DNA of 38,297 nt from Spirochaetales bacterium (lineage in GTDB: Bacteria > Spirochaetota > Spirochaetia > Treponematales > Treponemataceae). The stretch lies in NCBI GenBank assembly GCA_030540405.1, contig JAUNWH010000024.1, forward strand, positions 1-38,297, in the 5' to 3' direction. A model generated the notes under the pieces. The model saw only the letters and a list, made by a program, of their open reading frames with translations, did no database searches and was not told where the DNA came from. The stretch's first letter is position 1; every line of letters starts with the position of its first letter. The position numbers were made by a program, and so were the translations under genes. This document shows positions 13,943 through 22,290 of the stretch, piece by piece.

Positions 13943-13983
13943 ATGATTCCTTGCCAAGGCTTTGTGAATCTGCAAGGAATTAT
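13943..13983 (+). promoter_or_regulatory. leader hairpin covering the RRM gene's ribosome-binding site
   Basis: ATTCCTTGC (13946-13954) pairs perfectly with GCAAGGAAT (13972-13980), extended by A-T, T-A and G-U to 12 bp (13943-13954 with 13972-13983). The 3' strand includes the SD AAGGA. The 5' strand can instead fold as CCTT-GCC-AAGG (13949-13959), which frees the SD. This is a candidate thermosensor or feedback site for the RNA-binding protein it precedes. Confidence 0.6.
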
Positions 13984-13985
13984 TT

Positions 13986-14315
13986 ATGTCAAAAAGACTT
14001 TACGTTGGAAACTTAAGCTATGCGACAACACAAGACACATTAAGCTCATTGTTTTCTGCTTACGGAAATGTTGTTTCTGCAACAATTATTATTGACCGCG
14101 ACACAAACCAGTCAAAAGGTTTCGGCTTTGTTGAAATGGAAGATTCTGCGGAAACAGACAAGGCAATTGCTGAGCTTGCAGGCAAAGAAGTTGACGGACG
14201 CAAAATCCGCGTAAACTATGCAGAAGAAAAAAAGCCTCGTGAACGTTCAGGATTTTCAAGAGACGGCGGAAGAAGATTCGGTTCAAACGAACGCCGCAGA
14301 AACGGAGACTACTAG
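13986..14315 (+). CDS. RRM RNA-binding protein
   Basis: The 109-residue protein is one RNA-recognition motif followed by a basic Arg/Gly tail. RNP2 is RLYVGNLSY at residues 4-12 and RNP1 is KGFGFVEM at about 44-51, with the aromatic residues that stack on RNA bases present. The tail (RERSGFSRDGGRRFGSNERR) resembles cyanobacterial and other cold-inducible RRM proteins, which bind single-stranded RNA. The SD (AAGGA at 13974-13978) is 7 nt before the ATG but lies inside a 12-bp hairpin. The M28 peptidase gene follows after 6 bp, so the two may be cotranscribed. Confidence 0.92.
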   Translation: MSKRLYVGNLSYATTQDTLSSLFSAYGNVVSATIIIDRDTNQSKGFGFVEMEDSAETDKAIAELAGKEVDGRKIRVNYAEEKKPRERSGFSRDGGRRFGSNERRRNGDY

Positions 14316-14321
14316 AATAAC

Positions 14322-15218
14322 ATGGGATTCCTTCCGAATGAGTTTTCAGAATATCTAGCTCAAGACTGCAACCGGGCGGACTTTATACAGGAATGGCTTG
14401 AAAGCCGTGGGGTAAATTCCAACCGAGTTGTAATAGACGGAAAGAATCACATTTTAGTTCAGTTCGCTCCTTCAAGCTACAATCCCCAGTTTAAAATAAA
14501 AACTGTAATTGCCCACCATGACAGAGTTCCAGAAAGTCCAGGTGCAAACGACAACAGCGCGGCAGACTGGCAGCTCATGAACTGGGCAGTGTGGCTTAAA
14601 AATTATCCTTCGTTCCATAACGTAAGAATTTTTTTTACAGACGGAGAAGAACTTGGCTGGACAGTAACAAACCAAGGCGCATTTGGAATTGCAAAAACTT
14701 TTCAGCGTCTTGGAATTACAAACGATGATGTTTATGTTTTTGATGCTTGTGGGCGCGGCGAAATTCCAATTCTTTCAAAAAGCGGATTAAGTTCCCTTGC
14801 TTCTGCAAAATTCAAATCGCAGTTCAATGACCTTTACACAAGAACACAGAATATTTTAAAGCTCGCCACGGACGGCAGATGGATGACGCTTCCTGTTCCG
14901 TATAGCGACAACGCATCTTTTCTTGCCTGCGGAATTCCAGCAGTCGCAATCACACTTTTGCCAGCAGAAGAAGCTTCGCTTTATGCAAGAAAAATCAACA
15001 GCGACAAATCTCTTGAAGATGCAGTAATGAACAGAGAATCTTCAAAGCAAAAACGCCTCAAAGAAAACATTCCAGATTTTTCATACAAAGAGCACCTGCC
15101 CTACACTTGGCGGCTTTTCCACACACAGAATGACAACATAGACTCGCTGACTCCTGCAAGCTTTAAGATAATGGAATCAATTTTAAAATCCCTTGCGGAA
15201 AGCAAAACTCCCTGTTAA
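14322..15218 (+). CDS. M28-type zinc aminopeptidase-like protein
   Basis: The 298-residue protein shows the M28 metallopeptidase core: AHHDRVPESPGANDNSA at about 64-80 (metal-binding His and the bridging Asp), DGEELGW at about 107-113 (general base and metal-ligand Glu), FDACGRGE at about 140-147 (Asp) and RLFHTQNDNIDSL near the C-terminus (His). It would cleave N-terminal residues from peptides using one or two zinc ions. No signal peptide or SD is seen; it follows the RRM gene by 6 bp and is probably read by coupling. Its stop overlaps the convergent EamA gene by 3 bp (shared TTAA). Confidence 0.8.
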   Translation: MGFLPNEFSEYLAQDCNRADFIQEWLESRGVNSNRVVIDGKNHILVQFAPSSYNPQFKIKTVIAHHDRVPESPGANDNSAADWQLMNWAVWLKNYPSFHNVRIFFTDGEELGWTVTNQGAFGIAKTFQRLGITNDDVYVFDACGRGEIPILSKSGLSSLASAKFKSQFNDLYTRTQNILKLATDGRWMTLPVPYSDNASFLACGIPAVAITLLPAEEASLYARKINSDKSLEDAVMNRESSKQKRLKENIPDFSYKEHLPYTWRLFHTQNDNIDSLTPASFKIMESILKSLAESKTPC

Positions 15219-16114
15219 TTTTCAGCATGACTTTTTAGATGCATTTTTGAATTGTAAATAAAAACAAGAACTGCAGTTCCGATTATAATAAAATATCCTG
15301 CAATGCTAAAAATGTCTGGAATCTGCCCAAGAAAAACAAATCCAAGAATTCCCGCAAAAACAATATTCGAATAATCATAAATTGAAATTTTAGAAGCCGG
15401 CGCGTTAAAGTAAGCGTTTGTCATTCCGAACTGACCGCAAGCAGCTCCAAGTCCTGCGCAAAGTAAAATCAGAACTTGAGGCAAGCTCATAGGCGCATGG
15501 AAAAAGAAAACAAAAGGAACTGCAAGCAAACTCGAAAAAAGCGAAAAGAAGACAATTATAAAATCGCCGCAAACATTGTACGAATGAAGTTTTCTTACAA
15601 AGCAAGACGCAAAGCCAGCCCCCATTCCGCCGACAAAAGCAAACAATGCAGGAAAAACTTTTACAAAATCAAATGTAGGCTTAATAACAAAAAGAGAGCC
15701 TGCAAAAACAACAATCAATGAAAATGCCGAAACAAAATTTGGCTTTTCACCAAGAATAAAAATGCTTGCAACCACTGCAAAGAATGGAGACATTTTATTC
15801 AGCATGGCGGCATCAGAAATATTCATAAAACCCAAAGCATAAAAGTTTCCAAAAATCCCAAGAGAGCCGACAGCCGATCTTAAAAGCAAAAATTTCCAAG
15901 CTTCATGCGGAACATAAAGAACCGACTTGTCTTTTTTAGCCTTCATGCACAAAGTTGAAAAAGCAACAAAAAACGCAATGAGATTTCTAAAAAGAGTTTT
16001 TTGAACAAAAGGAAGATTTCCCGCCAAACGCACGCAAAGTCCCATTACAGCAAATCCAAATGCGGAAAATAAAATCCAGCAAACTCCAAGCTTTAAATTT
16101 TCTTGCTTTTCCAT
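15215..16114 (-). CDS. EamA/DMT-family inner-membrane transporter
   Basis: The 299-residue product has about ten hydrophobic segments in two similar halves, typical of two EamA domains (for example CWILFSAFGFAVMGLCVRL at the start and SIYDYSNIVFAGILGFVFLG with FFIIIGTAVLVFIY at the end). Members export or import metabolites such as amino acids or nucleotide sugars, and the substrate is unknown here. ATG 16114 is preferred because a TTTACA-17-TATAAT promoter ends 9 nt before it; the longer frame runs into the divergent RluD promoter. There is no SD. Confidence 0.85.
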   Translation of the reverse strand: MEKQENLKLGVCWILFSAFGFAVMGLCVRLAGNLPFVQKTLFRNLIAFFVAFSTLCMKAKKDKSVLYVPHEAWKFLLLRSAVGSLGIFGNFYALGFMNISDAAMLNKMSPFFAVVASIFILGEKPNFVSAFSLIVVFAGSLFVIKPTFDFVKVFPALFAFVGGMGAGFASCFVRKLHSYNVCGDFIIVFFSLFSSLLAVPFVFFFHAPMSLPQVLILLCAGLGAACGQFGMTNAYFNAPASKISIYDYSNIVFAGILGFVFLGQIPDIFSIAGYFIIIGTAVLVFIYNSKMHLKSHAEN

Positions 16115-16123
16115 ATTTACAAG

Positions 16124-16152
16124 ATTATAAAACCTTGCATTTTTTTTGTAAA
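16124..16152 (-). promoter_or_regulatory. promoter of the EamA gene
   Basis: TTTACA (16152-16147), 17 bp and TATAAT (16129-16124) on the minus strand end 9 nt before ATG 16114. The promoter is back to back with the RluD-type promoter at 16170-16198. Confidence 0.65.
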
Positions 16153-16169
16153 TTAAAAACCGGTGGAAA

Positions 16170-16198
16170 TTGAATTTATTCAAAATGCAGTTTATTAT
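16170..16198 (+). promoter_or_regulatory. promoter of the RluD-type gene, leaderless
   Basis: TTGAAT (16170-16175), 17 bp and TATTAT (16193-16198) end 6 nt before ATG 16205 and 3 nt before ATG 16202. No SD is present. Confidence 0.6.
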
Positions 16199-16204
16199 AA
16201 AATG

Positions 16205-17128
16205 ATGATTGAAAAAACTTGGACAGCAAACAAAAAAGAAACCCTAAATGAATTTTTAAGGCAAAAAATTCCAGAGCTTCTTGAAGGTGAAATTTCCAAC
16301 AGCAAAATCAGGCGCTTAATTGTTTCTGGCGCAGCTTACATAAATTCCAAGCAATGCAGACTTCCTTCATTTAAAATAAATTCTGGAAGCACAATAAAAG
16401 TTTTGATTGATAAGGAGAAATTCTTTTTTGAAAAGCAGCCCGAAGATGCAGATTTTGAACTTACAGAAAGCGATGTGCTTTTTGAAGATGAATATTTAAT
16501 CGCAATAAACAAGCCGCCTTTTCTTCCGACTGAACAGACAATTACTGGCCAAAGAAAAAACGCCCACGACTGCACAGTAGAATATTTGTGGAAAAAAAAT
16601 CCTTCGCTTAGAAATCCGCCTTACGTTGGAATAATGCACAGGCTAGACAGAGAAACAAGCGGAATTCTATTGTTCACGAAGAGCCGGAGCATAAACAAAG
16701 ACATTTCTGAAATGTTTAAAAACCGCGGAATAAAAAAAATCTACAGAGCGGTTTGCACAGGAAAAATTCCTGAACAAAAAGAATTCACAGTTGAAAATTT
16801 TATTGCGCGAATTTCACCAAAGAGCTCGGCTTGCAAAATGGGAACTGTTCCAGAATCAAAAGGCGGACTTTTTGCAAAAACTGACTTTAAAATAATTTCA
16901 GAAAAAAATGGTTTTATTCAAATTGACTGCCAGCTGCACACAGGGCGAACACATCAAATAAGAGTTCAACTTTCAAGTGTGAATCTTCCAATTGCAGGCG
17001 ATGAACTTTACGGCGGAATAAAGTCAGACAGAATAAAACTTCATGCAAGGAAAATGGAATTTGTGCATCCGGTTTCAAAAGAAAAAATTACAATTGAATC
17101 AGAAATTCCAAAAGATTTTTTCAGTTGA
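16205..17128 (+). CDS. RluD/RluA-family pseudouridine synthase
   Basis: The 307-residue enzyme isomerises uridines in rRNA or tRNA. It has an S4 RNA-binding domain at the N-terminus (SKIRRLIVSGAAYINSKQCR) and a catalytic domain with GIMHRLDRETSGILLFTKS, where the Asp of HRLD is the nucleophile, and TGRTHQIRVQLSSVNLPIAG near the end. The start is at the second of two adjacent ATG codons (16205), six bases after TATTAT; ATG 16202 is the alternative. The target uridine cannot be chosen from sequence. It converges on rsgA with 4 bp between stops. Confidence 0.9.
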   Translation: MIEKTWTANKKETLNEFLRQKIPELLEGEISNSKIRRLIVSGAAYINSKQCRLPSFKINSGSTIKVLIDKEKFFFEKQPEDADFELTESDVLFEDEYLIAINKPPFLPTEQTITGQRKNAHDCTVEYLWKKNPSLRNPPYVGIMHRLDRETSGILLFTKSRSINKDISEMFKNRGIKKIYRAVCTGKIPEQKEFTVENFIARISPKSSACKMGTVPESKGGLFAKTDFKIISEKNGFIQIDCQLHTGRTHQIRVQLSSVNLPIAGDELYGGIKSDRIKLHARKMEFVHPVSKEKITIESEIPKDFFS

Positions 17129-17132
17129 AAAA

Positions 17133-18089
17133 TTAGTCGCCCCAAACGCCAGTCTTTAATTCTTCAAAAGTTTTTTTCCAGCTTTCGTAGCGCGCCTTTG
17201 AAATTTTTCCTTCTTCAACAGCTTTGCAAATTGCGCAGCCTTTTTCTTTTATATGTGAACAGCTCATTCCAAAACTGCATTTTCCAATAAACGGGAAAAA
17301 TTCCTTGTAATAAAGCGCAAGATTTTCCGCGGAAATTCCATGCAGCAAAAAAGTTTTTACACCCGGAGTATCGATTATATTTGCAACTGCATCTTTTCTT
17401 CCGCCCATTAGAGCTTCATTCAACTGAAGATGAATCAATGTTCCTTTTGTTGTCGTGTGAGTTCCCTTGCCGTATTTTTTAGAAAGGCTTCCAGTTTTTA
17501 AAACAACATTGTTGTCAAGAACATTTATTATAGAACTTTTTCCAACTCCGCTTTTTCCAACAAAGGCGCAAGTTTTGTTTTCAATGAAATTCGCAAGTTC
17601 CTCGATTCCTTCTCCAGTTTTTGCACTTGAACGGATTACCTTGTAGCCCATTTCTTCCCAGTTCAAAAGCCTCTCTTTGAATTCATCCGTCTGCGGAAGC
17701 TCGTATTTATTGCAGACAATTACTGGAGTTATCTTTTGAAAATCAGCCTGAACAAGAGCACGGTCGATAAAACGCGGCTTAAACGGAGGCTCGTCTGGAG
17801 TTGTAACAATCAGAAGATAATCCAAGTTTGAAGCAAGAACCTGAGGCTGTCTTTTTTTTACATTCCAACGGACAAATTCATTTTTTCTGGGAACAAGATT
17901 TTTTATAAGACCTTTTTCTTCTTCAAGGGAATCATCGTCAAGAACAACAATGTCTCCAGGCGCAAGCGGATTGTAATAGCCTTTTCCGTCCTTTAAGATT
18001 TTTCCTTTTAAAGAACATTCGCGGATAAAGCCGTCATCGCATTCAACCTGAAAAACATTTTTACTTCCGTCTAAAACAAGTCCATTCAT
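17133..18089 (-). CDS. rsgA: ribosome small-subunit maturation GTPase RsgA
   Basis: The 318-residue GTPase helps late assembly of the 30S subunit. Its G motifs are circularly permuted, as known for this family: G4 NKYE first, then G1 GKSGVGKSS, TTTKGT and G3 DTPGVKT. An OB-fold precedes them and a C-terminal zinc site follows (CSFGMSCSHIKEKGCAICKA: Cys, Cys, His, Cys pattern). All motifs are intact. The gene has a TTGACA promoter with a very short leader and no SD. It ends 4 bp from the convergent RluD-type gene. Confidence 0.95.
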   Translation of the reverse strand: MNGLVLDGSKNVFQVECDDGFIRECSLKGKILKDGKGYYNPLAPGDIVVLDDDSLEEEKGLIKNLVPRKNEFVRWNVKKRQPQVLASNLDYLLIVTTPDEPPFKPRFIDRALVQADFQKITPVIVCNKYELPQTDEFKERLLNWEEMGYKVIRSSAKTGEGIEELANFIENKTCAFVGKSGVGKSSIINVLDNNVVLKTGSLSKKYGKGTHTTTKGTLIHLQLNEALMGGRKDAVANIIDTPGVKTFLLHGISAENLALYYKEFFPFIGKCSFGMSCSHIKEKGCAICKAVEEGKISKARYESWKKTFEELKTGVWGD

Positions 18090-18101
18090 ATAACTAATAA
18101 A

Positions 18102-18130
18102 AGTAAAAAAGAAAACTCGAACTGTGTCAA
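18102..18130 (-). promoter_or_regulatory. promoter of rsgA
   Basis: A consensus TTGACA (18130-18125), 17 bp and TTTACT (18107-18102) on the minus strand lie 12 nt before ATG 18089. The predicted leader is about 6 nt. Confidence 0.6.
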
Positions 18131-18176
18131 GTGGAAAATTTTGTTCGAATTATTTTGAAAAAACAATAAAATGCTC

Positions 18177-18205
18177 TTGACCAAATTTGTTTTAGAGTAT
18201 ATGAT
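18177..18205 (+). promoter_or_regulatory. promoter of tRNA-Lys
   Basis: TTGACC (18177-18182), 17 bp and TATGAT (18200-18205) precede the tRNA by 23 bp. Confidence 0.75.
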
Positions 18206-18228
18206 ACTAATCACGTTGAAAAACGGAT

Positions 18229-18301
18229 GGGCTACTAGCTCAGTAGGTAGAGCAACGCCCTTTTAAGGCGTGGGTCTCGTGTTCGAATCACGAGTAGCTC
18301 A
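18229..18301 (+). tRNA. tRNA-Lys (anticodon TTT)
   Basis: A full cloverleaf folds: acceptor GGGCTAC with GTAGCTC (one G-U), D arm, anticodon stem ACGCC/GGCGT with loop CTTTTAA and anticodon TTT at 18262-18264, T stem TCGTG/CACGA with loop TTCGAAT, discriminator A at 18301. CCA is not encoded. It reads AAA and AAG lysine codons. Confidence 0.97.
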
Positions 18302-18307
18302 GTAGAA

Positions 18308-18335
18308 GGCACTTGATTTTCAAGTGTCTTTTTTT
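18308..18335 (+). terminator. terminator after tRNA-Lys
   Basis: GGCACTTGA (18308-18316) pairs with TCAAGTGTC (18320-18328), 9 bp with one G-U, a 3-nt loop and seven T (18329-18335). Confidence 0.9.
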
Positions 18336-18376
18336 ATTTTAAATATTACTTTTAAACATAAAAACTAAAAGCATTT

Positions 18377-20026
18377 TTATTTTACAACTTTCCAGTCCGC
18401 GCCGTTTTTTCCGCCGAAAACTTTTGTTCGATTTTTAAACTTTCCGCAATTTTCAGATAAAAACGCAACATCGTAGCCGCTCATCAAATCGTCAGGATGA
18501 TAATGAAGTTCAATGCAAGACTCTTTTCCTTCCGCAGTAAAAAGGCTCAACGCATTATTCAAAACAATTATGTCAGAAGCAAGCGGAATCATTTTTTCAA
18601 GATGGCGATTTTTATATTGCGACAAAACAAATTCAAGCTGAAGCTTTTGAATTTCAGAAAATGAAAAATCTGCATTTTTTTTCAGTTCTAAAAAGTGCGA
18701 AAAGTTTTCAAGAAAAACAGAAGGCTTTACATGAAGCGGGAATAAAATCAAATTAAACCAAGGAACAGCTCTGCCTTTATTATAGAAAATATCGGCGGCA
18801 AAAGAAAATTTTCTGGCTTTTTCTATGTCTTGAGATGAAAAAGTTTTTGTTTTTAAAACATTGTAAGGCGGAACTTGCTGCCACTCAAGCCCAAAAGACG
18901 CGGCCTTGTCATGCAAATCAGTTCCAGGCAAAACGCTAAGGCAAAAAAGCTCAAGGTTGTTCGGATAAAGAGAAAGCGCAAAATCCACGCTTTGCTTGAA
19001 CCCAGAAAAGCTGTCGCCAGGAAGTCCGAAAATCAAATCGAATCCAAAAACAACTCCTTCCCTATTTAAAATGCCGATGTTCTTTACAAATGTTTTTTTA
19101 TCAAAGCTTCTGTTTACTAAAGCAAGAACTTCTTTATGCATGCTTTGAAGCCCAAACTGAAGGCTGCACGGAATAGAAGCAAACGCCTGGGCAAGTTCTC
19201 TATCAATAAATTCCGCGCGGGCTTCAAAGCTAAAAAATGTTCCAGGTGATTTTCTTTTTATAAGCTGAAGAATTTCCAGCGCGCGTTTTTTATTCGCATT
19301 GTAAGTCGGATCAAGAACAAAGACTTGCGGCACTTTTTTTTCAGCAAAAAATTCAAGTTCACGTTCTATGCGTTCCATTGAAAAATACTGAACTTTTTTT
19401 TCACCTTTGCTTTCATAGCAGTACGAGCATTTAAATGGACAGCCACGGGCAAGTTCCCACAACGCTCCGTAATAATCAGAAGGATTTAAAGTTCCATCAA
19501 GCCACGGTGAGGACAAGCTTTGCAATAATGGAGGAAAACTTCTGCACAACGATTTTTTGTTTTCTCCTTTTTTATATACGCCTTGAATTTCAAAGTTTTC
19601 GTTTTTGTTTTTAGAATTAAAAAGTTTATTTATAAGCAACGGAACAGATTCTTCGCCTTCGCCGCAAACAGTCCAGTCAAAATTTTTAAACGAAAGCGGA
19701 GAGGCTGTAACTTCAGGACCGCCAGCAATAAGAATAGCAGAAGAAACTTTTTCTTTTATCTTTTGAGCCAAACTTTCAAGCTGCGTTCTATTCCACACAA
19801 AAACACTAAAGCAAACCGCAAAAAGATTTTCAGCGCAGGAAAAAATTTCAGATTCAATCTTAGAGGAACTTCCGCCTTCCAGAGAAAAAGAAGCCAAGCG
19901 GACTTCAAAAATATTTTTTGTAAACGGACTGTTTTTTACAGCGGAAGCAATGCAAGCGGCACCAAGAGGAACAGCCTGAGGAGATGTTTCCGCCAAAGCA
20001 GTAACGCAGTAAACAATCTTGCTCAA
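18377..20026 (-). CDS. B12-binding radical SAM protein (class B type)
   Basis: The 549-residue product has a cobalamin-binding-like Rossmann region at about 1-140 (IVYCVTALAETSPQAVPLGA, ILIAGGPEVTASP, CGEGEESVPLLI), then a radical SAM barrel with the cluster ligands C196, C200 and C203 in GCPFKCSYCYES and the downstream FGLQSMHKEVLALVNR and FDLIFGLPGDSF segments. A C-terminal domain of about 170 residues (DUF4080-like in position) follows. Such enzymes methylate or rearrange unreactive carbons, but the substrate is unknown. No classical DxHxxG cobalamin motif is seen, so the cofactor may bind base-on or not at all. It lies 15 bp after fusA and is probably cotranscribed. Confidence 0.82.
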   Translation of the reverse strand: MSKIVYCVTALAETSPQAVPLGAACIASAVKNSPFTKNIFEVRLASFSLEGGSSSKIESEIFSCAENLFAVCFSVFVWNRTQLESLAQKIKEKVSSAILIAGGPEVTASPLSFKNFDWTVCGEGEESVPLLINKLFNSKNKNENFEIQGVYKKGENKKSLCRSFPPLLQSLSSPWLDGTLNPSDYYGALWELARGCPFKCSYCYESKGEKKVQYFSMERIERELEFFAEKKVPQVFVLDPTYNANKKRALEILQLIKRKSPGTFFSFEARAEFIDRELAQAFASIPCSLQFGLQSMHKEVLALVNRSFDKKTFVKNIGILNREGVVFGFDLIFGLPGDSFSGFKQSVDFALSLYPNNLELFCLSVLPGTDLHDKAASFGLEWQQVPPYNVLKTKTFSSQDIEKARKFSFAADIFYNKGRAVPWFNLILFPLHVKPSVFLENFSHFLELKKNADFSFSEIQKLQLEFVLSQYKNRHLEKMIPLASDIIVLNNALSLFTAEGKESCIELHYHPDDLMSGYDVAFLSENCGKFKNRTKVFGGKNGADWKVVK

Positions 20027-20041
20027 GCGTCCTCCAAGAAT

Positions 20042-22075
20042 TTACGCCTTTACTTGGAAGTGGCTGAACACCATTCCGAAGCTTGCTCTTCCTTGTGTTA
20101 CAGAGCGAAGGTTTGTTGAAAAGCCGAACATTTTTGCCATTGGAGCTTTTGCATGAATTACATTTTCACCTGACTTTTCATCCATGCTTACAATCATTCC
20201 GCCACGCTGTGTAATCTGGCTCATCGCGTCTCCAACAAATTCTGAAGGACATTCAATGTCAACTTCCATTACAGGCTCAAGCAGTTCAGGAGTTGCAGAC
20301 TCACACGCTTTGTCAAAAGCTTCGGCGGCGGCGGCTTCAAATGCAAAAGTAGAGGCTGTAAGCTCATCGTATTTTATATCAGTTACAGAAACCGCTATGT
20401 CTGTGCAAGGATAGCCCATCCGTATTCCAGAAGCAAAGCAGCTTTCAATGCTCTGTTCAATTGCTTCATAAATTTCCTTTGGAATTGAATTGTCATGCAC
20501 TGCGCAAGTATAAGAATTTCCAGCTCCAGTTTCTCTTGGCTCAATATGAATTGCAAGGCAAGCAGCATTTTCTTTTCCGGCAAGAACTTTGCTGAACTCT
20601 TCCTTATAATCGGCGGCAGTAGAAATTGACTCTCTGTAAGTAACCTGCGGAGAACCAACTCTGCACTGAACTTTAAAGTCGTCTCTGATTCTCGTAACAA
20701 GAACATCAAGGTGAAGCTCGCCCATTCCAGAAATAACGAGCTGCCCTGTTTCTTCATCATCACGGAAAGTAAACGTAGGATCTTCACGGCTAAGAATTTC
20801 AAGAGTTTCCTGAAGCTTTGCACGGTCGCCCATTGTTTCAGGCTCAATCGCAATTGAAATAACAGGCTCTGGAAATTTTACGCTTTCAAGAAGAACAGGC
20901 ATTCCTTCGCTTCCCAAAGTATCTCCAGTCTGCGCAAATTTCAGTCCAACAAAAACAGCAATGTCGCCTGCGCTTACACTGTCCATCTGTTCCATTCTGT
21001 TCGCATTAACACGGAGAATTCTATTTACACGCTCGCGCTTTTTTTTGCCAACATTGTAAATTTGAGTTCCTGTTGAAATTTTTCCAGAGTACATTCTCAC
21101 AAAGCAAAGAATTCCTGCCTCGCGGTCATACTGAATTTTAAACACAAGGCCAGCAGGAGTCTTTGAATCTGGATCGCATTTTACAAGAATTTTTTCCTCT
21201 TCATTTTTCTTTACGTGGATTCCTTCAGCAGGAGGAACTTCATCCGGAGAAGGAAGATAAGAAACAATCGCATCAATAAGAGGCTGAACTCCCTGATTGT
21301 GCCGGCTTGAACCGCAAAGAAACGGAACTAGAGTTCTGTTAATTGTAGCCTTGCGCAACGCAGACGCAAGCTGCTCAACAGAAATTTCCTTGCCTTCTAT
21401 GTAAAGGTCTGTAAGCTCTTCATCATTTGAAGCGACTACATCAACAAGCTTTTCGCGCCATTCCTGGGCAAGTTCTTTGTATTCATCGCTGATTTCTGAT
21501 TCTGTGAATTTTTCGCCTTCAGTTTCCGCATCCCAGCGGACTTCTTTCATTTTTAGAAGATCTATAACGCCTTCAAAGTCCTGCCCGCTTCCCATAGGAA
21601 TTTCAAGAGCAACAGGCTCGCAGCCGAATTTTTTACGGACATCTTCCATTGCGCCAAAGAAGTCCGCGCCGACTCTGTCCATTTTGTTTACAAAGCAAAT
21701 GCGCGGAACATGGAATTCATCAGCCTGCTTCCAGACAGTTTCAGTTTGCGGCTGAACCCATCCAACAGCGCAAATAACAGCAACAGCTCCGTCCAGAACA
21801 CGCAAAGACCGCTCAACTTCCGCAGTAAAATCAACGTGGCCTGGAGTGTCAATAATGTTTATCTTGTAGCCTTTCCATTCTGTTGTGATTGCAGCCGAAG
21901 CGATTGTGATTCCACGCTCCTGTTCTTGCTTCATAAAATCCATTGTAGCCGCGCCGTCATCAATTTCACCGATTTTATGAATTTTCCCAGAGTAATAAAG
22001 AATTCTTTCTGTTGTGGTTGTTTTTCCAGCATCAATATGAGCCATGATGCCAATGTTTCTCATTTTTTCAAGCAT
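20042..22075 (-). CDS. fusA: elongation factor G family GTPase
   Basis: The 677-residue protein has the EF-G G domain (AHIDAGKTTTTERIL, QERGITIASAA, DTPGHVDF, NKMD), then domains II to V ending in RSVTQGRASFGMVFSHFQVKA. It drives GTP-dependent translocation or ribosome recycling. Spirochaetes usually carry two EF-G types, one for translocation and one for recycling, and I cannot tell which this is. ATG 22075 follows GGAAA by 5 nt; the reading frame also opens at TTG 22087. A consensus promoter (TTGACA-17-TAAAAT) lies upstream. The radical SAM gene follows by 15 bp. Confidence 0.93.
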   Translation of the reverse strand: MLEKMRNIGIMAHIDAGKTTTTERILYYSGKIHKIGEIDDGAATMDFMKQEQERGITIASAAITTEWKGYKINIIDTPGHVDFTAEVERSLRVLDGAVAVICAVGWVQPQTETVWKQADEFHVPRICFVNKMDRVGADFFGAMEDVRKKFGCEPVALEIPMGSGQDFEGVIDLLKMKEVRWDAETEGEKFTESEISDEYKELAQEWREKLVDVVASNDEELTDLYIEGKEISVEQLASALRKATINRTLVPFLCGSSRHNQGVQPLIDAIVSYLPSPDEVPPAEGIHVKKNEEEKILVKCDPDSKTPAGLVFKIQYDREAGILCFVRMYSGKISTGTQIYNVGKKKRERVNRILRVNANRMEQMDSVSAGDIAVFVGLKFAQTGDTLGSEGMPVLLESVKFPEPVISIAIEPETMGDRAKLQETLEILSREDPTFTFRDDEETGQLVISGMGELHLDVLVTRIRDDFKVQCRVGSPQVTYRESISTAADYKEEFSKVLAGKENAACLAIHIEPRETGAGNSYTCAVHDNSIPKEIYEAIEQSIESCFASGIRMGYPCTDIAVSVTDIKYDELTASTFAFEAAAAEAFDKACESATPELLEPVMEVDIECPSEFVGDAMSQITQRGGMIVSMDEKSGENVIHAKAPMAKMFGFSTNLRSVTQGRASFGMVFSHFQVKA

Positions 22076-22111
22076 ATAGATTTCCAAAAATAAACGCGAA
22101 ATTTTTTCAGT

Positions 22112-22140
22112 ATTTTAAAAAAATACACACCAGATGTCAA
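22112..22140 (-). promoter_or_regulatory. promoter of fusA
   Basis: TTGACA (22140-22135), 17 bp and TAAAAT (22117-22112) on the minus strand, about 36 bp before ATG 22075. A second TTGACA lies at 22163-22158. Confidence 0.75.
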
Positions 22141-22199
22141 GGCAAAGCAGATTGTCATGTCAAGCCAGATAACGGCATAAAATCTAAAAAGTTTATTTC

Positions 22200-22227
22200 T
22201 TTACATTTCAAAATGATATGATATAAT
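22200..22227 (+). promoter_or_regulatory. promoter of the response-regulator gene
   Basis: TTTACA (22200-22205), 16 bp and TATAAT (22222-22227). The expected start is near 22234, giving a leader of about 57 nt before ATG 22291. Confidence 0.7.
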
Positions 22228-22290
22228 TGAATGGAAATATTTAAAAATTCAGTTTCAGCGATTTTTGATATTCAACAACTGGAGCAAGAG

